From NCBI GenBank assembly GCA_013286495.1, contig JABDFQ010000006.1, forward strand, positions 21,995 through 85,994: DNA of 64,000 nucleotides, written 5' to 3'. Source of the DNA: Gammaproteobacteria bacterium (lineage in GTDB: Bacteria; Pseudomonadota; Gammaproteobacteria; DSM-16500). Positions 1 to 9,052 of the stretch are shown here, one piece after another. The notes under the pieces were generated by a model, which saw only the letters and a list, made by a program, of their open reading frames with translations, had not been told where the DNA came from and searched no databases. The translations under genes and the position numbers were made by a program. Position 1 is the stretch's first letter. Every line of letters begins with the position of its first letter.

Positions 1-2
1 GC

Positions 3-200
3 AGCATAAAAGATGAGGCATGGGTAAATTTTCTAATATCCAAAAAAGTTTTACAAAATCTTAGCCCTGATAATCAGTTAGAGCATTATTGTTTCCAACA
101 GATCGTATGGGGTTTATCGTCTGAATTAGCTGATAGATTAATGAGTAGCTGGCAAACATCAAAATTAAATATTACTGGAAGTAAATTTAAATCATTCTAA
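3..200 (+). CDS. 3' end of an unknown gene (partial)
   Basis: The frame is open from the left edge of the window to a TAA at 198-200 and gives 65 residues, ending in SKFKSF. It has normal-looking composition (WVNFLISKKVLQNL near the start, WGLSSELADRLMSSW in the middle) and looks like the helical C-terminus of a longer protein whose start lies outside the window. No family was recognised. It could also be a chance open frame, so confidence is modest. Confidence 0.4.
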   Translation, partial: SIKDEAWVNFLISKKVLQNLSPDNQLEHYCFQQIVWGLSSELADRLMSSWQTSKLNITGSKFKSF

Positions 201-453
201 ACAATGCTTGTGTTGCATTTACGGCGGATGCTGCTTGTACCCTTCTTATTTAACCATACGTAGTAAAGCCGCCTGGCATGTCGATCAATCCCGTTTAGTG
301 GCGATCGTAGCTCATTCAATAAATCGAAAATATTTAACTTTAAAAATTTAATTACTTTAATTACCATATGTGTGAAAAATTGAGCGGTTATTTGCAACTG
401 TAGATCATGTAACAAAAACCGTCGTTTGCTGGATTAATATAAGCTGGGTACAC
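201..453. other. Intergenic stretch without a convincing gene
   Basis: No gene with a ribosome binding site was found here. A 72-residue frame exists on the minus strand, but its first half is low-complexity hydrophobic sequence from AT-rich DNA and nothing in it is recognisable. The GC-richer core near 255-320 stands out from the AT-rich flanks and may be a degenerate dispersed repeat. Confidence 0.4.
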
Positions 454-818
454 ATGAAAAATTATTTTATTTTTTTATAACTGGGTTTGTTTTTCTCGCG
501 ACAACACTAGCTTATGGCTCACCTGAAAAAACCCATCGCGATTCCGAATTTGCTAATGAAAAAGTCAATGTTTGGAAAACGACTATTTTTTCGGGAGCTC
601 ATCAGAAATTAAAAATGCATAGACATGATTATGACAGAGTTCTTGTTGCCTTTAATGAAGGTGTGCTTAAAATAAAGAATGATAATGGAAAAGTTCATTA
701 TTTAAAGCTAGTAAAGGATGCGGCATATTTTTTGAAAAAAGATGTTCCTAATGAATTGCATTCAGATGAAAATATAACTAATCATCCAATAAATGTTTTG
801 GTTGTCGAGCTAAAATAG
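454..818 (+). pseudogene. Secreted cupin-like protein, frameshifted in the signal peptide
   Basis: An ATG at 454 begins MKNYFIFL and stops at 478. The +2 frame continues without a stop as TGFVFLATTLAYGSPEKTH and on to ELK at 818. Adding one T to the seven-T run at 470-476 joins the two parts into a typical lysine-start signal peptide plus a mature domain of about 100 residues. The mature part, with HRHDYDRVLVAFNEG and a later ELHSDE, resembles a small single-domain cupin (metal-binding histidines at the start of the barrel). No start codon is available in the downstream frame before the internal ATG at 615, which would delete the first cupin strand. It is therefore broken, phase-variable in the T-run, or affected by a sequencing error. 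Confidence 0.55.
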
Positions 819-917
819 CAATGCCGCACAAATCCCCTCATATTTCAAGCACATCATTGATTTGTTTCACGCATTAGTTGTAGAATAAAAAATATTTTTT
901 TATCTAAAAATGGAATT

Positions 918-1673
918 ATGTCTTTACTTCAGAGAAGAAAACACAAGTGGTTTTGCCTTACCCTATTGTTGTTTGCCAATGCTGCAAATGCAGCTAATAT
1001 CAAACATTGGGACTTTAAAGACATGGAAATTTCAGGAGCGGGAGGTGGCGATTGGTATCAGAGACGAGATGCGAGTCTTATTGTTTCCCCTTTTGAAACC
1101 GATAGTATTAAAACGCTTCAAAGCTCATTTCAAGGCTCCTGGAAAATTGGTTTGAATTATTCATTCTGTGAAAAAACCTTACCATACTTAAATAAGTTAT
1201 TACTTGGTCTGAATGTATATCAAACTTCTACAATTCTTTCTGGCGCTGTTTTGCAGTATGAACTACCTCAATTCAACAATTATCATTTTAAAGCACCGAT
1301 TAAAAGCACTCGCTTGATGTTGGATTTAAGGCCTGGATTTTTTACCTGGCGCTCGATGGAGCCCTACGCAATTTTAGGAATAGGAGTGGCCTGGAATTCA
1401 ATGTCTTACAGGGAAACAGTGACTGCTTCAGACGTCAATGCCGATAGCGCAATGGTATTATCCAGGCACACTACTTCTTCCCTTGCATGGAATTTTGGTG
1501 CTGGTTCTAAAGTAGCGCTTACTGATAAATTAAGTGTTAGCCTGGAATATATTTATGCTATTTTGGGGCACGGCTCTCCCACTCATGGCCCGGGAGTCGT
1601 TCGTTTAGAAACAACACCCAATTTTACACTTCAAAGTCAAAGTATTTTGTTAGGACTTAGTTTGCGGCTTTAG
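918..1673 (+). CDS. Outer-membrane beta-barrel protein
   Basis: The 251-residue protein starts with a signal peptide (basic MSLLQRRKHK, hydrophobic FCLTLLLFANAANA, likely cleavage after ANA). The mature part is a series of alternating amphipathic strands, including LRPGFFTWRSMEPYAILGIG and LSVSLEYIYAILG, and ends in a short strand SILLGLSLRL. This pattern fits a small OmpA/OprF-like or OMP_b-brl eight-stranded barrel in the outer membrane. A GGAA lies four bases before the ATG. It is followed 16 bases later by another secreted protein gene, probably in the same transcript. The precise family and ligand are unknown; an overlapping out-of-frame ORF at 910 is a shadow. Confidence 0.7.
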   Translation: MSLLQRRKHKWFCLTLLLFANAANAANIKHWDFKDMEISGAGGGDWYQRRDASLIVSPFETDSIKTLQSSFQGSWKIGLNYSFCEKTLPYLNKLLLGLNVYQTSTILSGAVLQYELPQFNNYHFKAPIKSTRLMLDLRPGFFTWRSMEPYAILGIGVAWNSMSYRETVTASDVNADSAMVLSRHTTSSLAWNFGAGSKVALTDKLSVSLEYIYAILGHGSPTHGPGVVRLETTPNFTLQSQSILLGLSLRL

Positions 1674-1689
1674 CTAATAAGGATTTCTT

Positions 1690-3018
1690 ATGAAACGGGC
1701 AGTTGCATTTGGCATAATTTCGCTGTTTTGCTCATCGACTTTTGCTACAGCCCCGGTAGTGCTTTCCGAACCTTCACCTGCTATTTCATCTCTTTACACT
1801 GCCAATACTTTAAATATTGTGATTTATACAGTCAGGAATAATGTACCCAAAATTTTTCCTTTGTCTGTTAGTGGTATTTCCAACGGTATCCAGCGTACTA
1901 CTGTGCCTGGTGATTGTGGCAATACATTACCTGCAGGGCCATCGACTTGTAAAATTGGACTAAACATCAATCCTTCGAATGAACAAATTGGTTCTACTAT
2001 TAACCAGACGTTGCAAATCGATTATCAAGGAAGAACACCGTTAATAAGTTCTATTTCTTTCTCGGTATCAGGCTCGGTGCCAGAGATTTTTGCGTATGTA
2101 ACACCGGATCTCTTTTCTGAGGCAATCGATCAATTTTTATTAGATGGTCAAGGGTTTCTTTCATCCTCGTATACCCAGGCTACTGAGGCCACATCGCCTC
2201 TGAGTTTTGGACAAATGACTTTTGCCACAGTGAATGGTGTCCAATATGCTTATATTCTTGCCTCTCTTGGTGCTGTCGTTTGGTGTAGTATTCACGAGAA
2301 TGGTTCTTTTTATAACTGCATGTCAACGTCATCAACACCTGGGCTGGGAAGTTGGTCACCACGAGGCATTAGTTTTGCGACATTTGATAACCAATATGCT
2401 TATATAGTTGATGCAAACAGTGGAAACGTTTTTCAATTTTTTCTCGATTCCTCAGGTAATTTTTCACAATATATTCTGTACGATAATTTAGGTGTTAATG
2501 CACCAAACAATATAGCTTTTGCGACTGATGCGAATGGGCAGCAACAATCTTATATTGCTGATGCAAGTGGTAATGTGTTTCTGTGTCAGATGCAAAGTAA
2601 TGGGACTTTTTTGTCTACTTGTTCTCCTACACCCTCATCAGGTGCTCCCTCCTCCTGGATTCCTTTTTCGATCGCTTTTAACACCATGAACGGGATTCAA
2701 TATGCCTATGTTGCTGATAATGGAGCTAGTGTTGGGACGGGTAATGTTTATAGATGTACTCTAAATCCAGACGGATCTTTTGCAAATTCAAGTTGTGTAA
2801 CGACACCTACAAATGATGCTCCCCTTTGGAATCCTTATTACATTACTATTAAAACTATAAATGCAAAAACATATGCTTATGTCGTTGATCAAATTGCTTT
2901 TAATCCAGGAAATATCTATAGATGTCTTATTGGCCAAAATAACTTATTAACAGATTGTGAATTAACACCAACAAATCCGCCAACAAATTGGCAACCTACT
3001 GGAATTGCATTTAGATAG
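1690..3018 (+). CDS. Secreted protein with Ig-like domain and propeller-type YAYV repeats
   Basis: The 442 residues begin with a clear signal peptide (MKRAVAFGIISLFCSSTFA). Residues about 22-130 look like an immunoglobulin-like strand domain ending in LQIDYQGRTPLISSISFSVSG with a Cys pair (GDCGN, STCKIG). From about residue 135 to the end there are five to six repeats built around FATxNGxQYAYI/YAYV followed by GNVFxCxxxxxG, as in a secreted beta-propeller. Similar secreted or surface proteins are common in Legionella and Coxiella, but the function is not known. AAGGA lies six bases before the ATG. The spacing suggests co-transcription with the upstream barrel protein. Confidence 0.65.
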   Translation: MKRAVAFGIISLFCSSTFATAPVVLSEPSPAISSLYTANTLNIVIYTVRNNVPKIFPLSVSGISNGIQRTTVPGDCGNTLPAGPSTCKIGLNINPSNEQIGSTINQTLQIDYQGRTPLISSISFSVSGSVPEIFAYVTPDLFSEAIDQFLLDGQGFLSSSYTQATEATSPLSFGQMTFATVNGVQYAYILASLGAVVWCSIHENGSFYNCMSTSSTPGLGSWSPRGISFATFDNQYAYIVDANSGNVFQFFLDSSGNFSQYILYDNLGVNAPNNIAFATDANGQQQSYIADASGNVFLCQMQSNGTFLSTCSPTPSSGAPSSWIPFSIAFNTMNGIQYAYVADNGASVGTGNVYRCTLNPDGSFANSSCVTTPTNDAPLWNPYYITIKTINAKTYAYVVDQIAFNPGNIYRCLIGQNNLLTDCELTPTNPPTNWQPTGIAFR

Positions 3019-3046
3019 GGTTTGCTTAGTAACCTCATCTTTTTTG

Positions 3047-3400
3047 TCATCTTGCTATTAAAAATTTAGCTAGATAATACGCAATAAAATATCCTAAAAG
3101 ACTCGTCAGCAATCCTAAGCCGCTATAATATGAGACAGCAATTGCTAACTGCGCATCATGTCCCACCATGATATTACTGCCAACATACATAAGGCTGCTC
3201 AGCATAATCAGACAGCTGGCCGCAAGAGCAACGAAGTGTGGCCGCGAATATTTTTCTTTACGAAAGCGATAAAAAATGAAGGCATAAAACGCTGCGGTAA
3301 CTATTAGAGACCCGATTGTACCTAAAAAGCTTAGAAGGAAGGCTGGAATGACACCAATGAAAATTGCAGAAATGAAAAGTAAAGTCTTAAATACATCCAT
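3047..3400 (-). CDS. Small four-helix membrane protein, unknown
   Basis: The 117-residue protein has four hydrophobic segments (about 5-25, 28-45, 58-76 and 88-113) separated by short charged loops such as RFRKEKYSRP, so it is an inner-membrane protein with both ends probably on the same side. An AGAGGA ribosome binding site stands six bases before the ATG. It stands alone, convergent with the secreted protein gene at 1690-3018, and no family was recognised. Confidence 0.6.
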   Translation of the reverse strand: MDVFKTLLFISAIFIGVIPAFLLSFLGTIGSLIVTAAFYAFIFYRFRKEKYSRPHFVALAASCLIMLSSLMYVGSNIMVGHDAQLAIAVSYYSGLGLLTSLLGYFIAYYLAKFLIAR

Positions 3401-3532
3401 ATAAAATCCTCTTCAATTAGTAAATTATCTACTTTCTTATTACAAATTTAATCAAGGAAACTGAATATGTCGAAACACGAGCGTGTGTTAGTGGAAATTT
3501 CAGATTAAATAAATAGCATTATTATAAATTCT

Positions 3533-4681
3533 CTAAAAAGAATTATAGCAAGACACCATACCATTCTGATTGTCAAAAACATATGCAACACAAGGTTGCT
3601 GAGTTGATGGATCGATAAATAATTTCTCATATACAGCTCCAGAGTCAGTAAACCCAGGTGCACCTACTATCTTCCATTCACTACCATTAAACTTCATCAC
3701 GCTGGTTCTGTATCCTGCTATAAAATCATTATAAGCAAAATAAGGCATACCATTTGCATCGAGTGCCAGACTACCACAGGAGGCGTAACCTACACAGCCA
3801 GGTTTTGCATCCGTAAAACCTGGTTCACCCACGATTACCCACTGCTCGCCATCAAATTTCATTACAGTTGGCTTGCTTCCGTGTGTCGTATCAATGAATG
3901 AAATATATAGTGTGTTCTTCGTATCGATTACCAAATTACATTCACCTGTTTGTACCCAGCTTTCTGGCAGCCCTTTTCCAATCGCAACCCATTGCTGACC
4001 ATCAAATTTTATCACCTTGAGCTGATGATTCTTGTCTACATAACCCAAATATGGTGTATGAAGGGTATCGACTACCAGAGACTTGGCAAATAGACCCCAT
4101 ACCTCTAAAAATTTTTCTTTTCCAACAGGCACCCATTTCATCCCGTCAAATTTCTTTACTGTTACAAGTATAAATTGAAAGTCTTTATCCGAATTCTGAA
4201 AAACAACATAAGGAGTATCATTGGAATCTATTGCCAAACCTTCACCAAAACCAGTTTCATTAGAAAGGATATCTCCTATTTGCGTCCACTGACCTTCAAT
4301 TAATTTCATTACTGCAATGGCAGGTGATCCATCATCATAAATAACCCAAGGTGTGTCATGTGTATCAAATGCCAAACTTCCAGAGGAAACATGCGAAGCA
4401 AAACTACCAAAAGATGAACCTATTTGATTCCATTGTTTTCCATCAAACCTTTTAACATAAATTGTATTTAAGTCTGAATAAGCGACGTAATGACTCCCTT
4501 TTTTATCTATCGCAAGGCTATGATCCAAGACGCGCTTACCATAGACAGTTTGTCCCACAATTTCCCATTTTTTATTGATGCTGGTGGCTTCCGCAACTGC
4601 AGAACACGGCGTTAATAAATTAATAAATAAAAATAGCGTTGTTAAATTTAAAATGCGGCTCACGAAAAATGCTATTGGCAT
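3533..4681 (-). CDS. Secreted seven-bladed beta-propeller repeat protein
   Basis: The 382-residue product has a signal peptide (MPIAFF through CSAVAEA, about 31 residues). Seven repeats of about 45-55 residues follow, each with the pattern [SN]LAxDxxxxPYxxYxD, then VMKFDGxxWxxVG. Clear copies are SLAFDTHDTPWVIYDD, GLAIDSNDTPYVVFQ, SLVVDTLHTPYLGYVD, NLVIDTKNTLYISFID and SLALDANGMPYFAYND. Seven such units fit a closed seven-bladed propeller exported to the periplasm or outside. GAGGAG lies six bases before the ATG. It is divergent from the deacetylase gene, with about 190 bases between them. Function unknown; a carbohydrate or protein ligand is a guess. Confidence 0.7.
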   Translation of the reverse strand: MPIAFFVSRILNLTTLFLFINLLTPCSAVAEATSINKKWEIVGQTVYGKRVLDHSLAIDKKGSHYVAYSDLNTIYVKRFDGKQWNQIGSSFGSFASHVSSGSLAFDTHDTPWVIYDDGSPAIAVMKLIEGQWTQIGDILSNETGFGEGLAIDSNDTPYVVFQNSDKDFQFILVTVKKFDGMKWVPVGKEKFLEVWGLFAKSLVVDTLHTPYLGYVDKNHQLKVIKFDGQQWVAIGKGLPESWVQTGECNLVIDTKNTLYISFIDTTHGSKPTVMKFDGEQWVIVGEPGFTDAKPGCVGYASCGSLALDANGMPYFAYNDFIAGYRTSVMKFNGSEWKIVGAPGFTDSGAVYEKLFIDPSTQQPCVAYVFDNQNGMVSCYNSF

Positions 4682-4867
4682 AATAAACTCCTCGTTAAAT
4701 CAAGTTTGAGAATCATAGCAAAGTAATCATTTGATTTACACCCAATGATTAACAAAGTCGGGTAATCGAGGCTGAAAAATGACAAACACTATGGCTTTCA
4801 CTAGCCTAACGGTTGCAAATAATTGATAATGATCATCTTTGACAAACGAAAAATGGAGGATTCGGAG

Positions 4868-5677
4868 ATGCGTTATCTCACTAACTTTTTTTTAAAATTT
4901 CTTGTCTTGTTCTTCATCACTTGCAGTAACATCGCTTTCGCTGACAACTCAGTCTCTGTTCCCATCCTGGTTTATCATGTTTTAAATCCAACCATTCCAA
5001 GCAGCATGACAATTACACCGGAAAAATTTGAATCGCAAGTAAAATGGCTGAAAGAGAATGGTTATACTGTCATCCCACTCAAACAACTGGTTGCTTATTT
5101 GCAGGGAAAAAATGTTTCCCTTCCCGCAAAGCCGATTGTCATCACAGCTGATGATGGTTGGAAATCTGATTACACTTATATGTATCCCATCGCACGTAAA
5201 TATAATATTCCAATTACCTTGTTTATATATCCAGGAACTATTTCGCAGGGAAAAAATGCATTAACCTGGGAGCAATTAAAAGAATTAATGAAAACTGGTT
5301 TGTTTGATGTTCAGGATCATACATTCAGTCATCCCAATTTTAAGCAGGCAAAAAAACATATGTCACAGGATGCCTATGAAAAATTTGTTCGCAAGGAATT
5401 ATTTGATTCGAAAAAAGTGCTGGAAGATAAATTAGGAATAAAGGTTGACTACCTGGCATGGCCTTTTGGTATTTATGATAGTTATCTCGAAGATCAAGCT
5501 GCCAAAGCTGGTTATACCATGGCGTTAACAATTGATTATCGTCATGCTTCTCATATCTATCGTCCCATGGCGCAGCCACGCTACATGATTGTGGATTCAC
5601 AATCCATGCCAACCTTTATTTCTATCGTAAAAGGTAAAGCGCAAGGCTCAGTTGATAAAAGAGCGTTACGTAGCTAA
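4868..5677 (+). CDS. Secreted polysaccharide deacetylase (NodB family)
   Basis: The 269-residue protein should remove acetyl groups from a cell-wall or surface N-acetylated polysaccharide in the periplasm. The start at 4868 is chosen over an earlier ATG at 4823 because GGAGGA lies seven bases upstream and it begins directly with a signal peptide (MRYLTNFFLKFLVLFFITC through IAFA). NodB motif 1 is visible as TADDGWKSDY, a TFDDG variant whose second Asp would be catalytic and first Asp would bind metal, and motif 2 as DHTFSHP, the metal histidines. The overall form resembles the PgaB/IcaB class: SVPILVYHVL at the start and WPFGIYD near the end. The APC permease follows 24 bases later. Confidence 0.8.
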   Translation: MRYLTNFFLKFLVLFFITCSNIAFADNSVSVPILVYHVLNPTIPSSMTITPEKFESQVKWLKENGYTVIPLKQLVAYLQGKNVSLPAKPIVITADDGWKSDYTYMYPIARKYNIPITLFIYPGTISQGKNALTWEQLKELMKTGLFDVQDHTFSHPNFKQAKKHMSQDAYEKFVRKELFDSKKVLEDKLGIKVDYLAWPFGIYDSYLEDQAAKAGYTMALTIDYRHASHIYRPMAQPRYMIVDSQSMPTFISIVKGKAQGSVDKRALRS

Positions 5678-5701
5678 TGAGAAATTAAAAAAGAAGAAGC
5701 C

Positions 5702-7288
5702 ATGCCAAAAAAAATAAATGCCTGGAATTTATTATGGATATCATTCACCAGCATGATTGGATCTGGCTGGCTTTTTGGCTCGCTTTATTCCGCACACTTT
5801 GCAGGGCCAGCCGCTATCCTCGCCTGGCCGCTTGCTGCCATTTGTTTAATGTTTGTTGCATTGGCTTATGCAGAAGTTGCTACCATGTTTCCGGAAAAAG
5901 CTATTCTTGCGCGCTTGCCACTTTATACTCATGGGCGTTTGACAAGCGTTATCATGGGTGGTCTTGCGTGGATTTCTCTTGCAACCATTCCTGTGATAGA
6001 AACGCAGGGATTAATTCAGTACGCAAATAATTACTGGCCTGATTTAGTAGTACGACACGGCTTTCATTATTCCAGCACTTTTGCTGGTTATTTATTTGCA
6101 CTTACTTTATTGCTGAGTTTTGTTTTATTAAATTATTTTGGCATACGTTTATTTGCACGTATTAATTCTGGTTTTACCATCTGGAAGTTGCTCATTCCTG
6201 TTATTACGATTATTTCATTATTCGCTACAAACTATCAGTCCATCAATTTCCATCAATATGGTGGCTTTATGCCTTATGGATGGCATGGTGTCATGGCTGC
6301 GATGTCCAGTGGCGGTGTACTGTTTTCATTGCTGGGATTTCGACAGGTAGTTGTTATGGCAAGTGAAACGGAGCAACCTGAAAAATATATTCCAGTTGTA
6401 ATGGTGACGTCATTGATATTGACTGGCTTACTTTACACTGTTTTACAATGGGCATTCATTGGCAGCATGCGTGCACAGGATCTGCTACATGGTTGGGCTA
6501 ATTTATCCTTTCCAGGAGATGCTGGCCCTTTTGCTGCTCTGGCATTGATATCAGGTTTATTGTGGTTAAGTTTATTATTATATGCTGATGCATTTATCTC
6601 ACCTTATTCAACCGGTCTCGTTTATTCCACAACTGCAGCTTATATGCTGGCAAGCATAAGCAGCATGGGAGATGCACCTAAATCATTCGCATTAAAAAAT
6701 AAATATGAAACACCTTACATAAGTTTAACTATTAATTTTTTATTGGCTGCAGCGATGTTTTTTTTATTGCATGGCTGGCAAGCGATGTCGTCCTTTCTGG
6801 TTGCCTGCATCATGATTGGTTATGCAGTGGGGCCTATTTCGCTGATTTGTTTACGCAAACAACTGCCTCTGCATAGAAGACCATTTCGTTTATATTGCAG
6901 CGGATTGATTGCATTTGCTGGATTTTATATTTGCTCAGCTGGAGTTTATTGGGCAGGCTTAACCAGTATTGTTAAATTGTTCGTACTTGTAATAATTGGA
7001 TTAGCACTTTATTTATTTCATTATTTTATTTCTAAAAAATCACGATATGAACTCGATGTAAAAAATGCACTATGGTTGTTATGTTATCTCGCAGGATTAA
7101 GTATTTTTTCCTATTATGGTAATTACGGTGGAATAAAAATTATTCCCGCTTACTGGGACCTCGCATATTTATTTATCTTCGTGCTTGCCATTTTTAATCT
7201 TGCTGTTTATTCACGCAAATCTGCAATCTATACAGAAACAATCATCAGTTCGTTTCGTGATGCAGAATTGATACCGCTAAAAATTTAG
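5702..7288 (+). CDS. APC-family amino acid permease
   Basis: The 528-residue inner-membrane protein has about 12 or more hydrophobic helices. The first helix carries the family signature ISFTSMIGSGWLFGSLYSA, the glycine-rich unwound segment that binds the substrate amine and carboxylate in APC transporters. AYAEVATMFPE, just after helix 2, is also typical. It likely imports an amino acid or related amine by proton coupling; the substrate cannot be read from the sequence. It follows the deacetylase gene closely and could share its transcript. It is convergent with the DUF72 gene, with only five bases between stops. Confidence 0.8.
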   Translation: MPKKINAWNLLWISFTSMIGSGWLFGSLYSAHFAGPAAILAWPLAAICLMFVALAYAEVATMFPEKAILARLPLYTHGRLTSVIMGGLAWISLATIPVIETQGLIQYANNYWPDLVVRHGFHYSSTFAGYLFALTLLLSFVLLNYFGIRLFARINSGFTIWKLLIPVITIISLFATNYQSINFHQYGGFMPYGWHGVMAAMSSGGVLFSLLGFRQVVVMASETEQPEKYIPVVMVTSLILTGLLYTVLQWAFIGSMRAQDLLHGWANLSFPGDAGPFAALALISGLLWLSLLLYADAFISPYSTGLVYSTTAAYMLASISSMGDAPKSFALKNKYETPYISLTINFLLAAAMFFLLHGWQAMSSFLVACIMIGYAVGPISLICLRKQLPLHRRPFRLYCSGLIAFAGFYICSAGVYWAGLTSIVKLFVLVIIGLALYLFHYFISKKSRYELDVKNALWLLCYLAGLSIFSYYGNYGGIKIIPAYWDLAYLFIFVLAIFNLAVYSRKSAIYTETIISSFRDAELIPLKI

Positions 7289-7293
7289 GAATT

Positions 7294-8076
7294 TTATTTT
7301 TTTAACAATGATTGTAACGATCTCGCATTCTGGATAGCGTAAGCATAATAATCATTATTAAATAATATATAAACTTTTTTTGCGCCATTTTTTCTCATCT
7401 GTTGTGCGCATTTGGCCACTTCTTTTAATTCGCGATGGGTATATTTATAATCAAACCATTTTTTTCTACCATGTAATCGGATATAACCTGCATTTGCCGT
7501 TACCCATGATATCAATCTGGTTTTCGGCGAATCGGCTGCGCAAAATAGACAGCGCTTTTTAATTAATAGTTTTTTAACTTCGGGTGTAAACCATTTTTCA
7601 TCACGAAATTCGACCACAAGTTTTCCTCGCATATTGAAAGCAGTAATGGCTTTTTCAAGTCTTTTGAGGTCATATACCATATTTGGTGGTAATTGCAAAA
7701 GCACCAATGACAGTTTATTTTCGAGTAATGCAGCTGAGCGACAAAACTTTTTGATAGCACGTTTACAATGCAGCAAGCGTTTTATATGCGTAATATAACG
7801 TGAAACTTTTATAATGTAGCTAAAATTATTTTTGGCAAGCTTCTTCCAGCGAAGAAACACTTCATCTGGAAATAAATGATAAAATGTCGCATTAATTTCA
7901 ACGATATCAAATGATTTTCCATAAAATGATAACCAGTCTTTGGCTGGCAAATCTTTAGGATAAAAAATACCACGCCAATCCTTATAATTCCAGCCAGATG
8001 TTCCTATTGTATAATCTGATTTTTTACGTCTCATGTATGAAATTATAACATGAGAGCTGATTACCATTAAAACCAT
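7294..8076 (-). CDS. DUF72 (YecE-like) TIM-barrel protein
   Basis: The protein carries the DUF72 hallmark GTSGWNYKDWRGIFYP near its N-terminus, EINATFYHLFP after it, then VVEFRDEKWF and YIRLHGR, all in the family's usual order. DUF72 proteins fold as TIM barrels; their reaction is not established. The start at 8076 overlaps the stop of the RES gene as TAATG, which suggests translational coupling. A second ATG at 8034 (MRRKKSDYTIG) would give a more usual N-terminus, but I see no ribosome binding site for it. Coupling to a toxin-antitoxin pair is unusual for this family and may be accidental. Confidence 0.75.
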   Translation of the reverse strand: MVLMVISSHVIISYMRRKKSDYTIGTSGWNYKDWRGIFYPKDLPAKDWLSFYGKSFDIVEINATFYHLFPDEVFLRWKKLAKNNFSYIIKVSRYITHIKRLLHCKRAIKKFCRSAALLENKLSLVLLQLPPNMVYDLKRLEKAITAFNMRGKLVVEFRDEKWFTPEVKKLLIKKRCLFCAADSPKTRLISWVTANAGYIRLHGRKKWFDYKYTHRELKEVAKCAQQMRKNGAKKVYILFNNDYYAYAIQNARSLQSLLKK

Positions 8077-8549
8077 TATGATTTTAATGTACGTGTTGGA
8101 GCATTATATTTACCGAGAAATTTTGCGGTTTTTAATCTCTCACTAAACAGGTTGTGTGAAGGATTGATCACAAGATTATATTCTTCTGGCACAAGTACAG
8201 AAGGTAATGCTAACGCTAGCCATTTTTGCTGCTGAAATAAAAATTTCTCAGTAAAATCACGTGTTATATCTGTTGCTGGTGTTACATTCCACTCAACAGG
8301 TAATTGCTTTGATGTAAATTTTTTAATTAACTTATCAGGTAATTCTATTGAATAACGATGGTAGCTAAAGCCTGAAACTGAAAGTCCGTTATGTGATAGC
8401 CATTCCAATGTACAAAGTGAAATTGATGATGAGCAATATACTGTTTTTCTTCCCAAATAATTCCATCTTGCAGCGGTGATTAAGCCACCATCACCGGAGA
8501 ATACTTTATCAATATCAGCAATTTGTGAAACCCGAAACCAGATACTCAT
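8076..8549 (-). CDS. RES-domain toxin of a Xre-RES module
   Basis: The 157-residue protein matches the RES domain, a fold related to ADP-ribosyltransferases whose members degrade NAD+ in cells. Conserved features visible are the Arg near the N-terminus (WFRVSQ), GGLITAARWNYLGRKTVYCSSS with the Arg and Tyr of the active site, SLCTLEWL, and a C-terminal block LPSVLVPEEYNLVINPSH that usually carries an essential Ser or Asn. Its start overlaps the antitoxin stop as TAATG, so the two are made together. The length is typical of the family. Confidence 0.85.
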   Translation of the reverse strand: MSIWFRVSQIADIDKVFSGDGGLITAARWNYLGRKTVYCSSSISLCTLEWLSHNGLSVSGFSYHRYSIELPDKLIKKFTSKQLPVEWNVTPATDITRDFTEKFLFQQQKWLALALPSVLVPEEYNLVINPSHNLFSERLKTAKFLGKYNAPTRTLKS

Positions 8550-8953
8550 TAACCATACATACCATATTTGATTTGTAACAAGACTTGTTCTACCAATCTA
8601 TGTCCTGCCTCTGTATCCAGTAAATTAATTGGAGCCTGGTCACCAAGAGAGGGGACATTTCTATAAATCCAGCTTTTTGCTTCATCACTCCCAAGAATTT
8701 CTGCTGCCATAATTAGCACAGAAATCAGGCGAACAAATTTTTCTGTTGTATATGTATCAAGTCGCAGTTGTTGTTTTTTGCGGGAAAAATAGGTTGAAGA
8801 GGGAATATGCAATCGTTCGAGTATATCTTTAACAGGAAGATTTTCTTTATCAAGAAAAGCCTCCACCACTTCAGGATCAACGCCATTTCTTATCAGGCTG
8901 ATTTCCTTAAAGGGATTTTTTAAATCTTTCAGTAATGTTTTTACTAATGCCAT
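8549..8953 (-). CDS. Xre/MbcA/ParS antitoxin (DUF2384)
   Basis: The 134-residue partner of the RES toxin has an N-terminal helix-turn-helix-like part (VKDILERLHIPSSTYFSRKK) for DNA binding and a C-terminal toxin-binding domain with the family pattern LGSDEAKSWIYRNVPSLGDQAPINLLDTEAGHR ending in QIKYGMYG. In the family the C-terminal segment enters the toxin's NAD pocket and blocks it, and the complex represses its own promoter. GAGGGT lies six bases before the ATG. The promoter with repeated ATATGGAGT sites just upstream agrees with autoregulation. Confidence 0.85.
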   Translation of the reverse strand: MALVKTLLKDLKNPFKEISLIRNGVDPEVVEAFLDKENLPVKDILERLHIPSSTYFSRKKQQLRLDTYTTEKFVRLISVLIMAAEILGSDEAKSWIYRNVPSLGDQAPINLLDTEAGHRLVEQVLLQIKYGMYG

Positions 8954-8975
8954 TAGTGTACCCTCGTATGCTTTT

Positions 8976-9011
8976 AGTATACTCCATATATGTATTTCTT
9001 CAACTCCATAT
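8976..9011 (-). promoter_or_regulatory. Promoter and operator-like repeats of the Xre-RES module
   Basis: On the minus strand a -35-like TTGAAG (9003-8998) and a -10-like TATACT (8981-8976) are 16 bases apart. Two identical ATATGGAGT direct repeats at 9011-9003 and 8989-8981 are 22 bases apart (two helical turns), overlapping the edges of both promoter boxes. This is the expected place for binding by the antitoxin, but binding is inferred. Confidence 0.6.
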
Positions 9012-9052
9012 CTGTACTAAATATAATTATATTTTTCAAAAATTTAGCTCGG

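Noticed and set aside
197..415. 72-residue minus-strand open frame at the left end
   Set aside because: No ribosome binding site, first half is AT-driven hydrophobic sequence, and no family resemblance.
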